This document shows positions 8,351-15,342 of a stretch of DNA of 25,876 nucleotides, in pieces. This stretch comes from a virus, in the IMG/VR virus record IMGVR_UViG_3300009091_000054, positions 1 to 25,876 of that record, one strand, 5' to 3'. How positions within the stretch are numbered: position 1 is the first letter of the stretch; each line of letters starts with the position of its first letter. Position numbers and translations under genes: made by a program. The notes below the pieces were generated by a model. The model had not been told where the DNA came from. It was given only the letters and a program-made list of their open reading frames with translations, and did no database searches.

Positions 8351-8980
8351 ATGGCTACTGATAAAAAGTTTGTAAATGGATTAATTACAGGGTTGGTAAT
8401 TGCAGCCTTGTTTGTTTCTTTCTATGTAGGATATAGAGTACATAAATGTCCTCCGACAGGTCAGATTCTATTATCTCAAGCAGTTTGGGATTCTATAAAG
8501 GCACTTGCGGATAAACCACCAACAGTACATATAGATACTGCTTGGGTAGAGAAGCCTGTGGTAATTCCTGATCCACAACCTCCTTTGCCTGATCCGCAAG
8601 TTGTTTCTCCTGATACTGTTGAGTATGCAGATAGTTTGGTCAATAAAGAGATTAATGTATGGTATGATTTTAAAGTGAAGGGGACTCTATTGGAAAGGAC
8701 TTGGAGTTACAAGCCTATTACCTTAATTATAAAGGAGGTTGATTCCATTCCTTACCCTGAGATTGAAGAGAAACCAGTACCTTATGTAGACTATAAAAAT
8801 GGTCTTTACATTTACGGTCTTGCGGGAGGCAATGCTAAGGCATTTTTATTTGGTGCAGGAGTAGATTATATATCAAAGAAGAATACAGAGTTTGGTTATT
8901 TATATCAGCGATATGGTAAAGAGAATTTTCATTCTCTTAAAGTGGGAGTAAAATTCAGAATACTCGGTTTTCCAAGGTAA
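8351..8980 (+). CDS. Inner-membrane-anchored protein with proline-rich linker and beta-rich C-terminus
   Basis: A 209-residue protein with one N-terminal membrane segment (about residues 9-28, LITGLVIAALFVSFYVGYRV), a Pro-rich stretch at about 70-100 (PDPQPPLPDPQ), and a C-terminal portion of alternating hydrophobic/polar residues (LYIYGLAGGNAKAFLFGAGV ... SLKVGVKFRI) like porin-type beta hairpins. Topology is N-in with the bulk in the periplasm. A single-protein spanin or another envelope-spanning lysis factor is a possible role, because it joins an inner-membrane anchor to an outer-membrane-like end. No conserved spanin motif is visible. It is the last gene of the plus-strand block and its final 26 bases overlap the opposing gene. 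Confidence 0.7.
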   Translation: MATDKKFVNGLITGLVIAALFVSFYVGYRVHKCPPTGQILLSQAVWDSIKALADKPPTVHIDTAWVEKPVVIPDPQPPLPDPQVVSPDTVEYADSLVNKEINVWYDFKVKGTLLERTWSYKPITLIIKEVDSIPYPEIEEKPVPYVDYKNGLYIYGLAGGNAKAFLFGAGVDYISKKNTEFGYLYQRYGKENFHSLKVGVKFRILGFPR

Positions 8981-9302
8981 GGGTCACATCTATGTATTTC
9001 CAATAATATCCTTGTCGGGTACAGGAGCCCCGTAGGACGGCAGAATATAATCCAGTTTCTTTAAAACCTGTCTTTTTGGCTGCTTCCCGTAAACTGCCAA
9101 ACTCGTTTAATAATGTGCCTTCTTTATTAAACTGCCCTATTCGTTTTTTATGATGAGCACACAATTCCTTCCGTGCCTGTTCCCATCCTACCACAAACAT
9201 TCTTTGTAGGTGTGCCTGGACATAAGGAAAATATTCAGTAGGAAGGAATTCTTCCATTTTTATGGAAAGCATCATTTTGCTTATGGCTCTATGTTGTTCC
9301 AT
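8955..9302 (-). CDS. NUMOD1-type DNA-binding domain protein
   Basis: A 115-residue protein whose C-terminal half, about residues 51-102, matches the NUMOD1 modular helix-turn-helix of homing endonucleases: KRIGQFNKEGTLLNEFGSLR, EAAKKTGF, then a Gly-Tyr-Tyr-Trp-Lys end. The N-terminal half is helical and shows no HNH or GIY-YIG nuclease motif, although a partial helical motif with CAHHKK at about 48-53 is present. It may be a stand-alone DNA-binding protein or a remnant of a homing endonuclease. It is the last gene of the minus-strand operon, overlapping the upstream Rad50 C-half gene by 14 bases and the convergent plus-strand gene by 26. Confidence 0.75.
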   Translation of the reverse strand: MEQHRAISKMMLSIKMEEFLPTEYFPYVQAHLQRMFVVGWEQARKELCAHHKKRIGQFNKEGTLLNEFGSLREAAKKTGFKETGLYSAVLRGSCTRQGYYWKYIDVTLTLENRVF

Positions 9303-9909
9303 ATGATTGTACCTGAGTTATTCCTTTCTCAATTTTTACTCCAAATATCTTATCGGCATATGAAGCTAATGTAGGATTATGAGCAACGATTATAAATTGA
9401 ATTCCAAGTTTGTCTGATATTTCTTTTATCATTTGGGAGGCCTTTTCTTGATACTCTCTTGATAAAAAGCGTAAAGGTTCATCTAAGATAATTGTATTTC
9501 TTGTTCTTGGGCGTGTCATACTCCATGAGGCTATCCTTAAAGCAAAAGCAGCGACGTCAACAGCACCGCCTCCGGAGGCAGTGAGAGGGTCTACCTTGCT
9601 GCCATTCCTTTCAAAGTAGAGGTCACATTCTGTTTTATTACGTCGCTGCACAAATTCAACGGTTAAGTTGTATGGATCATTGAATACTGCTTCAAGGGCA
9701 AGGGAGGTTATATCTGAGATGTGATATTGTAACTGTTGTTGAGTCTTTAAACCCACTTCACGTACTATCTCCCTTGCTCTTTCATGTCGAAGCAAAGAGT
9801 GTTTAGCAACTCTTAATTCTTCTTTTAAGGTATTTAAACCTTGAATGAGTTGAAATCTTTGCCCTTTCTCTTTCTCAAGTTTATACCTGAGTTGTTGAAT
9901 ATCATTCAT
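9289..9909 (-). CDS. Rad50/SbcC-like ATPase, C-terminal half (gp46-like)
   Basis: A 206-residue protein carrying only the C-terminal lobe of a Rad50/SbcC/gp46 ATPase. Residues 1-65 are coiled coil. The signature motif is TASGGGAVDVAAFALRIA at about 110-127, Walker B is IILDEPLRFLS at 140-150, and the H-loop is IIVAHNP with His177. It has no P-loop. The missing N-terminal lobe with P-loop and zinc hook is encoded separately at 11830-12882. Together the two halves total 556 residues, about the size of intact T4 gp46 (recalled as near 560). A stop codon lies directly before this ATG in frame, so the short start is real. The SbcCD complex processes DNA ends for recombination-dependent replication. 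Confidence 0.88.
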   Translation of the reverse strand: MNDIQQLRYKLEKEKGQRFQLIQGLNTLKEELRVAKHSLLRHERAREIVREVGLKTQQQLQYHISDITSLALEAVFNDPYNLTVEFVQRRNKTECDLYFERNGSKVDPLTASGGGAVDVAAFALRIASWSMTRPRTRNTIILDEPLRFLSREYQEKASQMIKEISDKLGIQFIIVAHNPTLASYADKIFGVKIEKGITQVQSYGTT

Positions 9910-9964
9910 TTACTTCTACTATTAATTCTCCACTACCTGTAAATTCTGCTGAATAAGAAAATTT

Positions 9965-10198
9965 CTACGTTCCATACTTTTCCTCCAATTCTTTTAAACC
10001 TTCCTTGATTTTATTATCTATCGTAATCATATCTTTATTCATTTTCTTACTCAGTTTTTCAGCTTCTTCTATAGAATTACACCCCCAATCTTTTTTGAGT
10101 TGTTTCATTAAGGTGGTTAGCTGTCCTTTTAATTCAGATGTAGCAGTTTTTGCTGCATCTATCTCCTGTTTTAATTTAAGTAAACCTGCTTCATTCAT
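9965..10198 (-). CDS. Small coiled-coil protein in the SbcCD cluster
   Basis: A 77-residue, almost entirely helical protein with heptad-like spacing (LLKLKQEIDAAKTATSELKG, then LTTLMKQLKKDWGCNSIEEAEKL and a second helix to the end). It resembles short coiled-coil proteins found beside recombination ATPases in other phages, recalled from memory. It sits between the two halves of the split Rad50 and overlaps the upstream gene by ATGA. Because the C-terminal Rad50 half has a much shorter coil than the N-terminal half, this protein could complete the coil. That is an inference. It ends in TAG and is followed by a 55-base gap. Confidence 0.72.
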   Translation of the reverse strand: MNEAGLLKLKQEIDAAKTATSELKGQLTTLMKQLKKDWGCNSIEEAEKLSKKMNKDMITIDNKIKEGLKELEEKYGT

Positions 10199-10434
10199 CT
10201 CCTTTGAAGTATTACAGTAAATTCTCTTGCCTGCTCGTCTGTTATTATTCTTTCCTCACGTAACTGGCGAGCATAATCCGCACGATATGATGGATGCATA
10301 TTTCTTAATAATATTATCCAATCCATTTCTTTAACAGCTTCTCTCAGGTACTTATTGCAAGCAACAACCCAAGATTCCAGTTCTTTCCTTAATGCTGTTT
10401 TTCTCTCATTCCTTAATTTTTCTTCTGTTGTCAT
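10195..10434 (-). CDS. Small hypothetical protein in the SbcCD cluster
   Basis: A 79-residue charged, helical protein of unknown function (TTEEKLRNERKTALRKELES at the start, then a central Trp-rich helix and YRADYARQLREERIITDEQA). There is no membrane segment or recognisable motif. It overlaps both neighbours by ATGA, placing it in one translational unit with the Mre11-like nuclease upstream and the coiled-coil protein downstream. Context suggests an accessory factor of the recombination complex. Confidence 0.7.
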   Translation of the reverse strand: MTTEEKLRNERKTALRKELESWVVACNKYLREAVKEMDWIILLRNMHPSYRADYARQLREERIITDEQAREFTVILQRR

Positions 10435-11345
10435 AGTTCAATAGATTTATAAATTATATTCATAATTGATTCCCGAACATCGTTCGTTCGTTTAAATTCC
10501 TCAAGATTTTGTTCAAAAGATACACCAGCGTCCCAATCTTTATCTAATCTACTTATAAAGGCTTCAATTCGTTTGTCTCTTTGAACCTCTCTATCCAGAT
10601 GTTCCCTGCTTATTACTCCTTCCTTGATTGGAATATAAACCGCTTTCACACTATTAGTTTCTTCATACCATAGAAAGACCCTTGGCCTGTAGTTTATTTG
10701 ATCCGCCTTTTGTCTGGTTAATGAACCTGGATTAACCAATAATCTACCTTCATAAGTATCATAAAAAGATTGATGATTATCACCTGTTACTATTAAGTCA
10801 TATTGAGGGTATTTGCGAAGGATTCCTTTAGCTTGCCCATCTTTTGCTCCCGGGAATGGAGGAATAACATAGGTTAAATGATGCCAAACAAGGATCTTCC
10901 TTTTATAATTCATTGGAAAGAATGTATCACTTGTCTCCCACCAAACTGAATCAAATAGATCTCCTTTTGGTTCCTGTCCATAATGACATCCGTTCAATAC
11001 CTTTAATTTTCCAGCTGCCTTTAATACATCTATTCCACATTTATCTGTTAATTCCAGATTATGCTGAGGTAAGTCATGCTGTCCATAGACTGTATAGAAT
11101 TGATCAGGTAAATGTTTTATTGTCATTCTTAATAACCAAGGTGACGGTTTCCAGTGATTAAATAAGTCTCCAGCATGAATTACAATACAATTATATTCCC
11201 TTTGCAACCTGGAGATGAAATCTACACCTGTCCATTGTTCTTCTTGAAAGTCCCCTATCCAACAAACGGGAGTATCTTCCCGTAGGTGAAAGTCACTACA
11301 AAAGATAATGGACGGGTACCTTTTATTTACCTTCGTTCTTTCCAT
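10431..11345 (-). CDS. SbcD/Mre11-like nuclease (gp47-like metallophosphoesterase)
   Basis: A 304-residue calcineurin-like phosphoesterase, the expected nuclease partner of the split Rad50 ATPase. Metal-binding motifs are in order: FCSDFH with Asp18 and His20, HAGDLF with Asp60, YGQHDLP at 87-93, WHHL with His155/156, and VTGDNH with His191, then NPGSLTR. The third motif has Gln where most family members have Asn (GNHD); I recall GQHD in other phage members, so activity is probably kept. The C-terminal 70 residues are a helical tail. The protein begins MERTK, like several other genes here. It lies between the two Rad50-half genes and overlaps its downstream neighbour by ATGA. Confidence 0.9.
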   Translation of the reverse strand: MERTKVNKRYPSIIFCSDFHLREDTPVCWIGDFQEEQWTGVDFISRLQREYNCIVIHAGDLFNHWKPSPWLLRMTIKHLPDQFYTVYGQHDLPQHNLELTDKCGIDVLKAAGKLKVLNGCHYGQEPKGDLFDSVWWETSDTFFPMNYKRKILVWHHLTYVIPPFPGAKDGQAKGILRKYPQYDLIVTGDNHQSFYDTYEGRLLVNPGSLTRQKADQINYRPRVFLWYEETNSVKAVYIPIKEGVISREHLDREVQRDKRIEAFISRLDKDWDAGVSFEQNLEEFKRTNDVRESIMNIIYKSIEL

Positions 11346-11347
11346 TA

Positions 11348-11827
11348 TTATTTAACTCTCCAACATCTTACAATACCTTCCTCTTTCAAGGTACGTATCA
11401 CAAATTTGTATTCTGGATGAACCCTGCGGAAATGTCCAGCCCCACCGCTTATAGTTGAGCCTACGTTCTTGGCATAAGGTACTTTAAAAGAATCTCCCAC
11501 TTCCATCTTTGAGAAAGGATAGCGAGAGCCTTTAGGAATATGCACAGGAATGGGTATATCCTTTTCTACTTCATATTCAATCTTTTCTTCCATTTGTTTA
11601 GGTTTTGTTTTTTTAATTGCTTCTTCTAATTCTTTCCAGTCATATAATTTATCCCATACTTTTTGAGAGACTACTTTCCAATAGCTTGGATTTTTAATCC
11701 AAGAGACATGAACTGTTTTACAGGATAACTGTTTTGCTACATCCGCACCGGATAGGTTTTCCTCTTCGATTATTCTAATAAGAAAATCGGCAAGTGTTCT
11801 TCGTGCATTCTCATCAAATGTTCTCAT
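11348..11827 (-). CDS. Phage protein with helical N-terminus and YPF...VGDSF domain
   Basis: A 159-residue protein. Residues about 5-70 read as a helical, possibly helix-turn-helix region (LADFLIRIIEEENLSGADVA, then VAKQLSCKTVHVSW). A charged linker follows, then a C-terminal module of about 55 residues, RYPFSKMEVGDSFKVPY ... HFRRVHPEYKFVIRTLKEEG ... CWRVK. The YPF-x-M-x-VGDSF pattern is one I recognise from many small phage proteins of unknown role (possibly the DUF7303 family, from memory). It is spaced 2 bases from each neighbour, between the Rad50 N-half and Mre11-like genes. Confidence 0.7.
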   Translation of the reverse strand: MRTFDENARRTLADFLIRIIEEENLSGADVAKQLSCKTVHVSWIKNPSYWKVVSQKVWDKLYDWKELEEAIKKTKPKQMEEKIEYEVEKDIPIPVHIPKGSRYPFSKMEVGDSFKVPYAKNVGSTISGGAGHFRRVHPEYKFVIRTLKEEGIVRCWRVK

Positions 11828-11829
11828 AA

Positions 11830-12882
11830 TTATTTAGGTTTACCACATAACGGACACTCGTTAGGAAATACTCTTTTGAATTCTGCCTGCATCTTTATAA
11901 GATTTGCCTTAACAGTAATAACCTGTCCGTTTGTATTGTTTATGTTATTAAGTAATAGACTCAGGCTGCTTTTATTTATTTTCAGTATATTTATATCCTT
12001 GTATAGTTGTAACAAACTTTCAACAAGATTTTCTATAGATATTAATTGTCTATGTTTCTTTATTTTTTTCTTGGACTCTTCGATCCACTTCATTAAAAAT
12101 AATAACTTGCCTCCCTCTCTACCAATGTCCTCTTTCTGATCAATTAGATGATATATTTTATTTACCGTTTCTTCTCCTTCAAGTAAATCATCGTAAAGGG
12201 CAATCTCTTCTGTTACCTCCTGTATGTTTGTTAAAACGGATCTTAACTTCTTCTCCCGTTTAAATTTGTTGAGAAATTGGATTTGTAAGGATTCTAATAC
12301 CTCAATTTCTGTTTCAAATGTATCAAGATATGCAAAACTTTCTATCTCTTCTTTCTTTGATTCAATTTCATCCGTTTTGTATTTAATGGTATGTTCTAAC
12401 TCACGTATCCATCGATTAATATTCTGGATGCTTAAGTCAATTTTATCAAGTCTGGCTACCTTGTTAAAATGTTGAGCAACCTCTCCTGCACTCTTGCTTA
12501 GGAGGAAAGAGTTATCATGTTGCTGTTGGAGATTAATTTCATTGATGTTGAGAGAGCTACGGACTTCTTCCGGAACTGAAGCACCAAAAGCCTTAAAGAC
12601 CAGTGGTTTTTGTCCCACGTTACGAAGGCTATATTTATCAGTCTTACCCTTACTCCTAAGAATGATAGCTTCATCTGTCTCCAGTCGCACGCTTGTCTTA
12701 CCACCCCATGTCGATCGTATTGCACTGCCAGAAGGTCTATTCCATATAAGCCAACGAATAGCTCTGATAATTGATGTTTTTCCGCTGTCCGTTTGTCCAA
12801 CAATGATATTAACTCCCGGCGAGAAATCAAGGGTTGTTTCTTCATGACTTTGAAAGTTTTGTATCTTAATTGCTGTTATCAT
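11830..12882 (-). CDS. Rad50/SbcC-like ATPase, N-terminal half ending at zinc hook (gp46-like)
   Basis: A 350-residue protein carrying the N-terminal lobe of a Rad50/SbcC ATPase. It starts with the typical ITAIKIQNFQSHEETTLDF strand, then the P-loop GQTDSGKT at 29-36 and a Q-loop region EINLQQQHDNSFLLSKS at about 115-131. A long coiled coil spans about 150-335. The protein ends immediately after a zinc-hook CPLC motif (Cys343, Cys346) followed by only GKPK. In intact Rad50 the hook sits in the middle of the coil and the chain returns to the second ATPase lobe. Here that part is a separate gene at 9289-9909. The gene overlaps its upstream neighbour by 17 bases. Confidence 0.9.
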   Translation of the reverse strand: MITAIKIQNFQSHEETTLDFSPGVNIIVGQTDSGKTSIIRAIRWLIWNRPSGSAIRSTWGGKTSVRLETDEAIILRSKGKTDKYSLRNVGQKPLVFKAFGASVPEEVRSSLNINEINLQQQHDNSFLLSKSAGEVAQHFNKVARLDKIDLSIQNINRWIRELEHTIKYKTDEIESKKEEIESFAYLDTFETEIEVLESLQIQFLNKFKREKKLRSVLTNIQEVTEEIALYDDLLEGEETVNKIYHLIDQKEDIGREGGKLLFLMKWIEESKKKIKKHRQLISIENLVESLLQLYKDINILKINKSSLSLLLNNINNTNGQVITVKANLIKMQAEFKRVFPNECPLCGKPK

Positions 12883-13183
12883 AGCTACTTATAAATCTTA
12901 ATTCTGCCGTTATCTCTGTCAATTTTGTACGTTTATTAAAACTATTATTATATTTGATAGCGCCAACTCTGTCCAGTTCTTTTATCATGCGCTGTTGTAA
13001 GCTATTTTTGATCTCAACTTCTGGAATCCGAGCTATTTCCTCTTCTTTAAAAGAAAGTTGACTACGAGTATGGTTAACCTGCCATCTTTTTATCATAAAT
13101 GGTCTGGCTACTTCTTCATACTCTTTATATTTAATCAACTTACTTATAAAATGAATAATCTTTCTTTTAGTTTCTATTTTCAT
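12866..13183 (-). CDS. Hypothetical protein upstream of the Rad50 N-half
   Basis: A 105-residue basic protein not recognised. It is helical at the N-terminus (KIETKRKIIHFISKLIKYKE), then has IARIPEVEIKNSLQQRMIKEL and a C-terminal beta-like TEITAELRFISS. There is no signal peptide or membrane span. It overlaps the Rad50 N-half gene by 17 bases and follows the next upstream gene by 1 base, so it belongs to the recombination transcription unit. Confidence 0.65.
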   Translation of the reverse strand: MKIETKRKIIHFISKLIKYKEYEEVARPFMIKRWQVNHTRSQLSFKEEEIARIPEVEIKNSLQQRMIKELDRVGAIKYNNSFNKRTKLTEITAELRFISSYDNSN

Positions 13184-13184
13184 T

Positions 13185-13403
13185 TTAATTCTCTTTAGAT
13201 AACTGTTTAATAATTACAGACCTCTTCTGTCTTTCCCCTTCTTTAAAACCTTGAGTATGACCATTTTCCCAGATATCCTGAATAAACTCTGAAATATCTC
13301 TTTGAAAACGAACCGCCTGTGCAGTAGGACTCTTTATTTTACCCAACTCCAGCAATATGGCTGTAAATCTATCCATATACTCGTATAATTCTTCCTGATC
13401 CAT
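13185..13403 (-). CDS. Small acidic helical hypothetical protein
   Basis: A 72-residue protein of unknown function, predicted all-helical (DQEELYEYMDRFTAILLELG, then FQRDISEFIQDIWENGHTQGF and a basic end). No motif is recognised. It lies 1 base from its downstream neighbour and 11 bases after the membrane protein gene, so it is most likely part of the same operon. Confidence 0.62.
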   Translation of the reverse strand: MDQEELYEYMDRFTAILLELGKIKSPTAQAVRFQRDISEFIQDIWENGHTQGFKEGERQKRSVIIKQLSKEN

Positions 13404-13414
13404 CTTAATGAATA

Positions 13415-13849
13415 TTATTTAGTTATCAACCAAGTTCCTCCAATTAACAGAGCAATCAATTTAAACATGGCAAGGAAATGTCCTATGGCGACGCCCGTCC
13501 AATTAAACCACCATTGCCAAATTTGGTCGTATATCTTTGTATCTCCAACGTAGAACAAAGGTAGCCCTGCTGATAGGTTATGGGCATAATCAAACAGAGC
13601 AAACCGTAATAGAACATATCCGGCAATTATCCACCAATAATTTAGATCATATATAATTCCTAAACCATGTTTATTACGAAGAGGCATTTGATTGGTAAAG
13701 AAAGCAAACACCGCCAGAGTTATCCCAGCAAGGAATACAAACTCAAATACTCCTGCCAATGTCTTGTGTCCTCCCAAAGCAAGTCCTTCCGGTATTGCCT
13801 CAAAAAGGATTAAGAATAAAGCCACTCCTAAGTACAATAGTCTTTTCAT
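13415..13849 (-). CDS. Multi-pass membrane protein
   Basis: A 144-residue hydrophobic protein with four likely membrane segments at about residues 3-25, 30-52, 68-90 and 115-141. Charged residues are confined to short loops. The opening resembles a signal anchor (KRLLYLGVALFLILFEAIPE). Function is not recognised. A holin-like role cannot be excluded, but it sits in the early region away from any lysis enzyme. Together with the next three genes upstream it forms an envelope-directed cluster inserted between the recombination genes. Confidence 0.7.
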   Translation of the reverse strand: MKRLLYLGVALFLILFEAIPEGLALGGHKTLAGVFEFVFLAGITLAVFAFFTNQMPLRNKHGLGIIYDLNYWWIIAGYVLLRFALFDYAHNLSAGLPLFYVGDTKIYDQIWQWWFNWTGVAIGHFLAMFKLIALLIGGTWLITK

Positions 13850-13850
13850 T

Positions 13851-14006
13851 TTATTTAATCTTTAAGATTTTAATAAACCAATATCGAATATCACAACTTA
13901 TAAACCACCAATTAACTAGACACCATCTTTTAAATTTAACGTGCCACGAATCATGCTTCATCCGTTCTCTTATTTCTTCAAGAACAGGACTTTTATATTC
14001 TTTCAT
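13851..14006 (-). CDS. Small Trp-rich protein (51 aa)
   Basis: A 51-residue reading frame from the ATG at 14006 to a TAA at 13851, filling an otherwise empty 175-base gap. The sequence starts MKEYKSPVLEEIRERMKH and continues with a basic, Trp-rich helix (WHVKFKRWCLVNWWFIS) and an aromatic C-terminus. It looks membrane-surface active. Its stop is 1 base from the next start, which fits the tight packing of the operon. It is similar in character to the Trp/Lys-rich reading frame at 15862-16011. Confidence 0.6.
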   Translation of the reverse strand: MKEYKSPVLEEIRERMKHDSWHVKFKRWCLVNWWFISCDIRYWFIKILKIK

Positions 14007-14024
14007 TACAAATGCTTTTTAATT

Positions 14025-14867
14025 TTATTCTTTTAAATATTCCTGATATTTCAAATAATCTGTTAATGATTTTATATCCATTTTTCTCAGCATGTGCTTA
14101 AAGTGGAACGATGGCATTCCGTTGAACCAATTCCATCCAAAGAGATATTCTATTACAAGAAACTTCCTTATCAGATCCAACCTTAATATCTTACAGTAAC
14201 CCCAATAAAACCTTTTATTACCTTTTCCTGTTAGGAACTCTACTGTTTTCTTGCCCTCATGTGTAGTTCTCCATATATCATTTGCGTCTTTGGCGTCATA
14301 AGGATAACGAAGATATGTACCACCATCATTACCCTCTTCATCCCATTTAGCTTCTGGCATAATATCAAGTGGTATATCTACATTTGTTTTAACAGTCTTG
14401 AGTGTACCTTCAATGATTCCACCTTCTCTTAGAAACCATTCACTGAATGCCCATGTAGAATTTCTAACTCCCTGCCAACCGTAACAGATATAGAAATATC
14501 TTAATTTATCTTTAAATTTAATAGAAGAAGGATTGAGATTAATTATTATTTCCATTCCGGTTCCACCAAACCATTTATCTTTCAGTTTCTTTTTATACCA
14601 TTCTGGTCCCCAATAATAATCTGTAGGAAAACCTGTTGTTAAGCAAAATAGCCAGAAATATGGGTGCAGGTATAGTTTCCATCTTTGAACATAAGGATAT
14701 GAAAATATAACAAACCGTTTATTATCAAAATCTTCCCAGAATTTAGATTTGGCATAACTAACTATCTTATATCTGAGTAAGAATGTAATAGGATAAATAA
14801 TAAGTGCTACAAGTTTAAGTAACCACCCTGCAAGGATAGCAATTATGTACAAGATTATATTTTTCAT
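14025..14867 (-). CDS. Membrane-anchored hypothetical phage protein
   Basis: A 280-residue protein when started at the ATG at 14867, which lies just after the upstream stop and directly precedes a membrane segment (KNIILYIIAILAGWLLKLVA). An ATG 30 bases further up would overlap the upstream gene and add ten polar residues, so it is less likely. One or two N-terminal hydrophobic segments span about residues 1-32. The rest is soluble and rich in Trp and Tyr, with YGWQGVRNSTWAFS and a C-terminal FNGMPSFHFKH. It reminds me of a phage family with a W-x-RN motif (possibly DUF7338) whose function is unknown. Its partners are probably the neighbouring envelope proteins. Confidence 0.72.
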   Translation of the reverse strand: MKNIILYIIAILAGWLLKLVALIIYPITFLLRYKIVSYAKSKFWEDFDNKRFVIFSYPYVQRWKLYLHPYFWLFCLTTGFPTDYYWGPEWYKKKLKDKWFGGTGMEIIINLNPSSIKFKDKLRYFYICYGWQGVRNSTWAFSEWFLREGGIIEGTLKTVKTNVDIPLDIMPEAKWDEEGNDGGTYLRYPYDAKDANDIWRTTHEGKKTVEFLTGKGNKRFYWGYCKILRLDLIRKFLVIEYLFGWNWFNGMPSFHFKHMLRKMDIKSLTDYLKYQEYLKE

Positions 14868-14871
14868 CTTC

Positions 14872-15342
14872 TTAAAATCTAAATCCAATATCAACACAAG
14901 GTTCCCATCTTAAAATATCAGTTCGCAACCCCAGTGCAAACCTACGATAAGTATAAACAGCTACTCCCAGTTCAAATGACCAGGGATTGAATATTTTGGG
15001 ATTCAGGTATGCATTATCACCAAATGATTCTCCTATGTAGTGATAATTTATACCGCACGTAAAAAACAAATGATTTCCATACAAGAGTCCCCAATGAACA
15101 TTATCGGCTAAAGGAACCATAACTCCTATTGAAGCCTTTACGTGGTCAGATAGATAATTATGCCTATACACTCCCCAATCACCGTAAGACAATGAACCAT
15201 AATATCCAATAGCCTTAAACACACGGTTATATCTTATTCCAAATCCAAAATCAGCTGGTTGAAAAGCTATGGATATAGCATTACGCTGACCGTAAATAGA
15301 AAAGTTTATAAGTAATAGTACCACAATTAATAGTGTTTTCAT
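14872..15342 (-). CDS. Predicted outer-membrane beta-barrel protein with signal peptide
   Basis: A 156-residue protein with a clear Sec signal peptide (residues 1-19, KTLLIVVLLLINFSIYGQ, cleavage near Gly-Gln as often seen in Bacteroidota). The mature part of about 137 residues has alternating hydrophobic/polar strands (ISIAFQPADFGFGIRYN; IGYYGSLSYGDWGVY; WSFELGVAVYTYRRFALGLR). It ends in an outer-membrane beta-signal, CVDIGFRF, with a terminal Phe. Size fits an eight-stranded barrel. A phage-made outer-membrane protein could block receptors (superinfection exclusion) or alter the envelope; that role is inference. It overlaps the RuvC-like gene by 4 bases, so it is co-expressed with replication genes. 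Confidence 0.75.
   Translation of the reverse strand: MKTLLIVVLLLINFSIYGQRNAISIAFQPADFGFGIRYNRVFKAIGYYGSLSYGDWGVYRHNYLSDHVKASIGVMVPLADNVHWGLLYGNHLFFTCGINYHYIGESFGDNAYLNPKIFNPWSFELGVAVYTYRRFALGLRTDILRWEPCVDIGFRF

Noticed and set aside
5453-10198. TAG reassigned to an amino acid, as in some Bacteroidota phages
   Set aside because: TAG ends several clear genes (5455, 9289, 9965, 15862) where readthrough would run into overlapping genes.
12498-12845. 115-codon minus-strand frame inside the Rad50 N-half
   Set aside because: Alternative-frame shadow of the Walker A region of the real gene.
14868-14897. ATG at 14897 as start of the membrane-anchored gene
   Set aside because: It would add ten polar residues before the membrane segment and overlap the barrel gene by 26 bases; ATG 14867 fits better.
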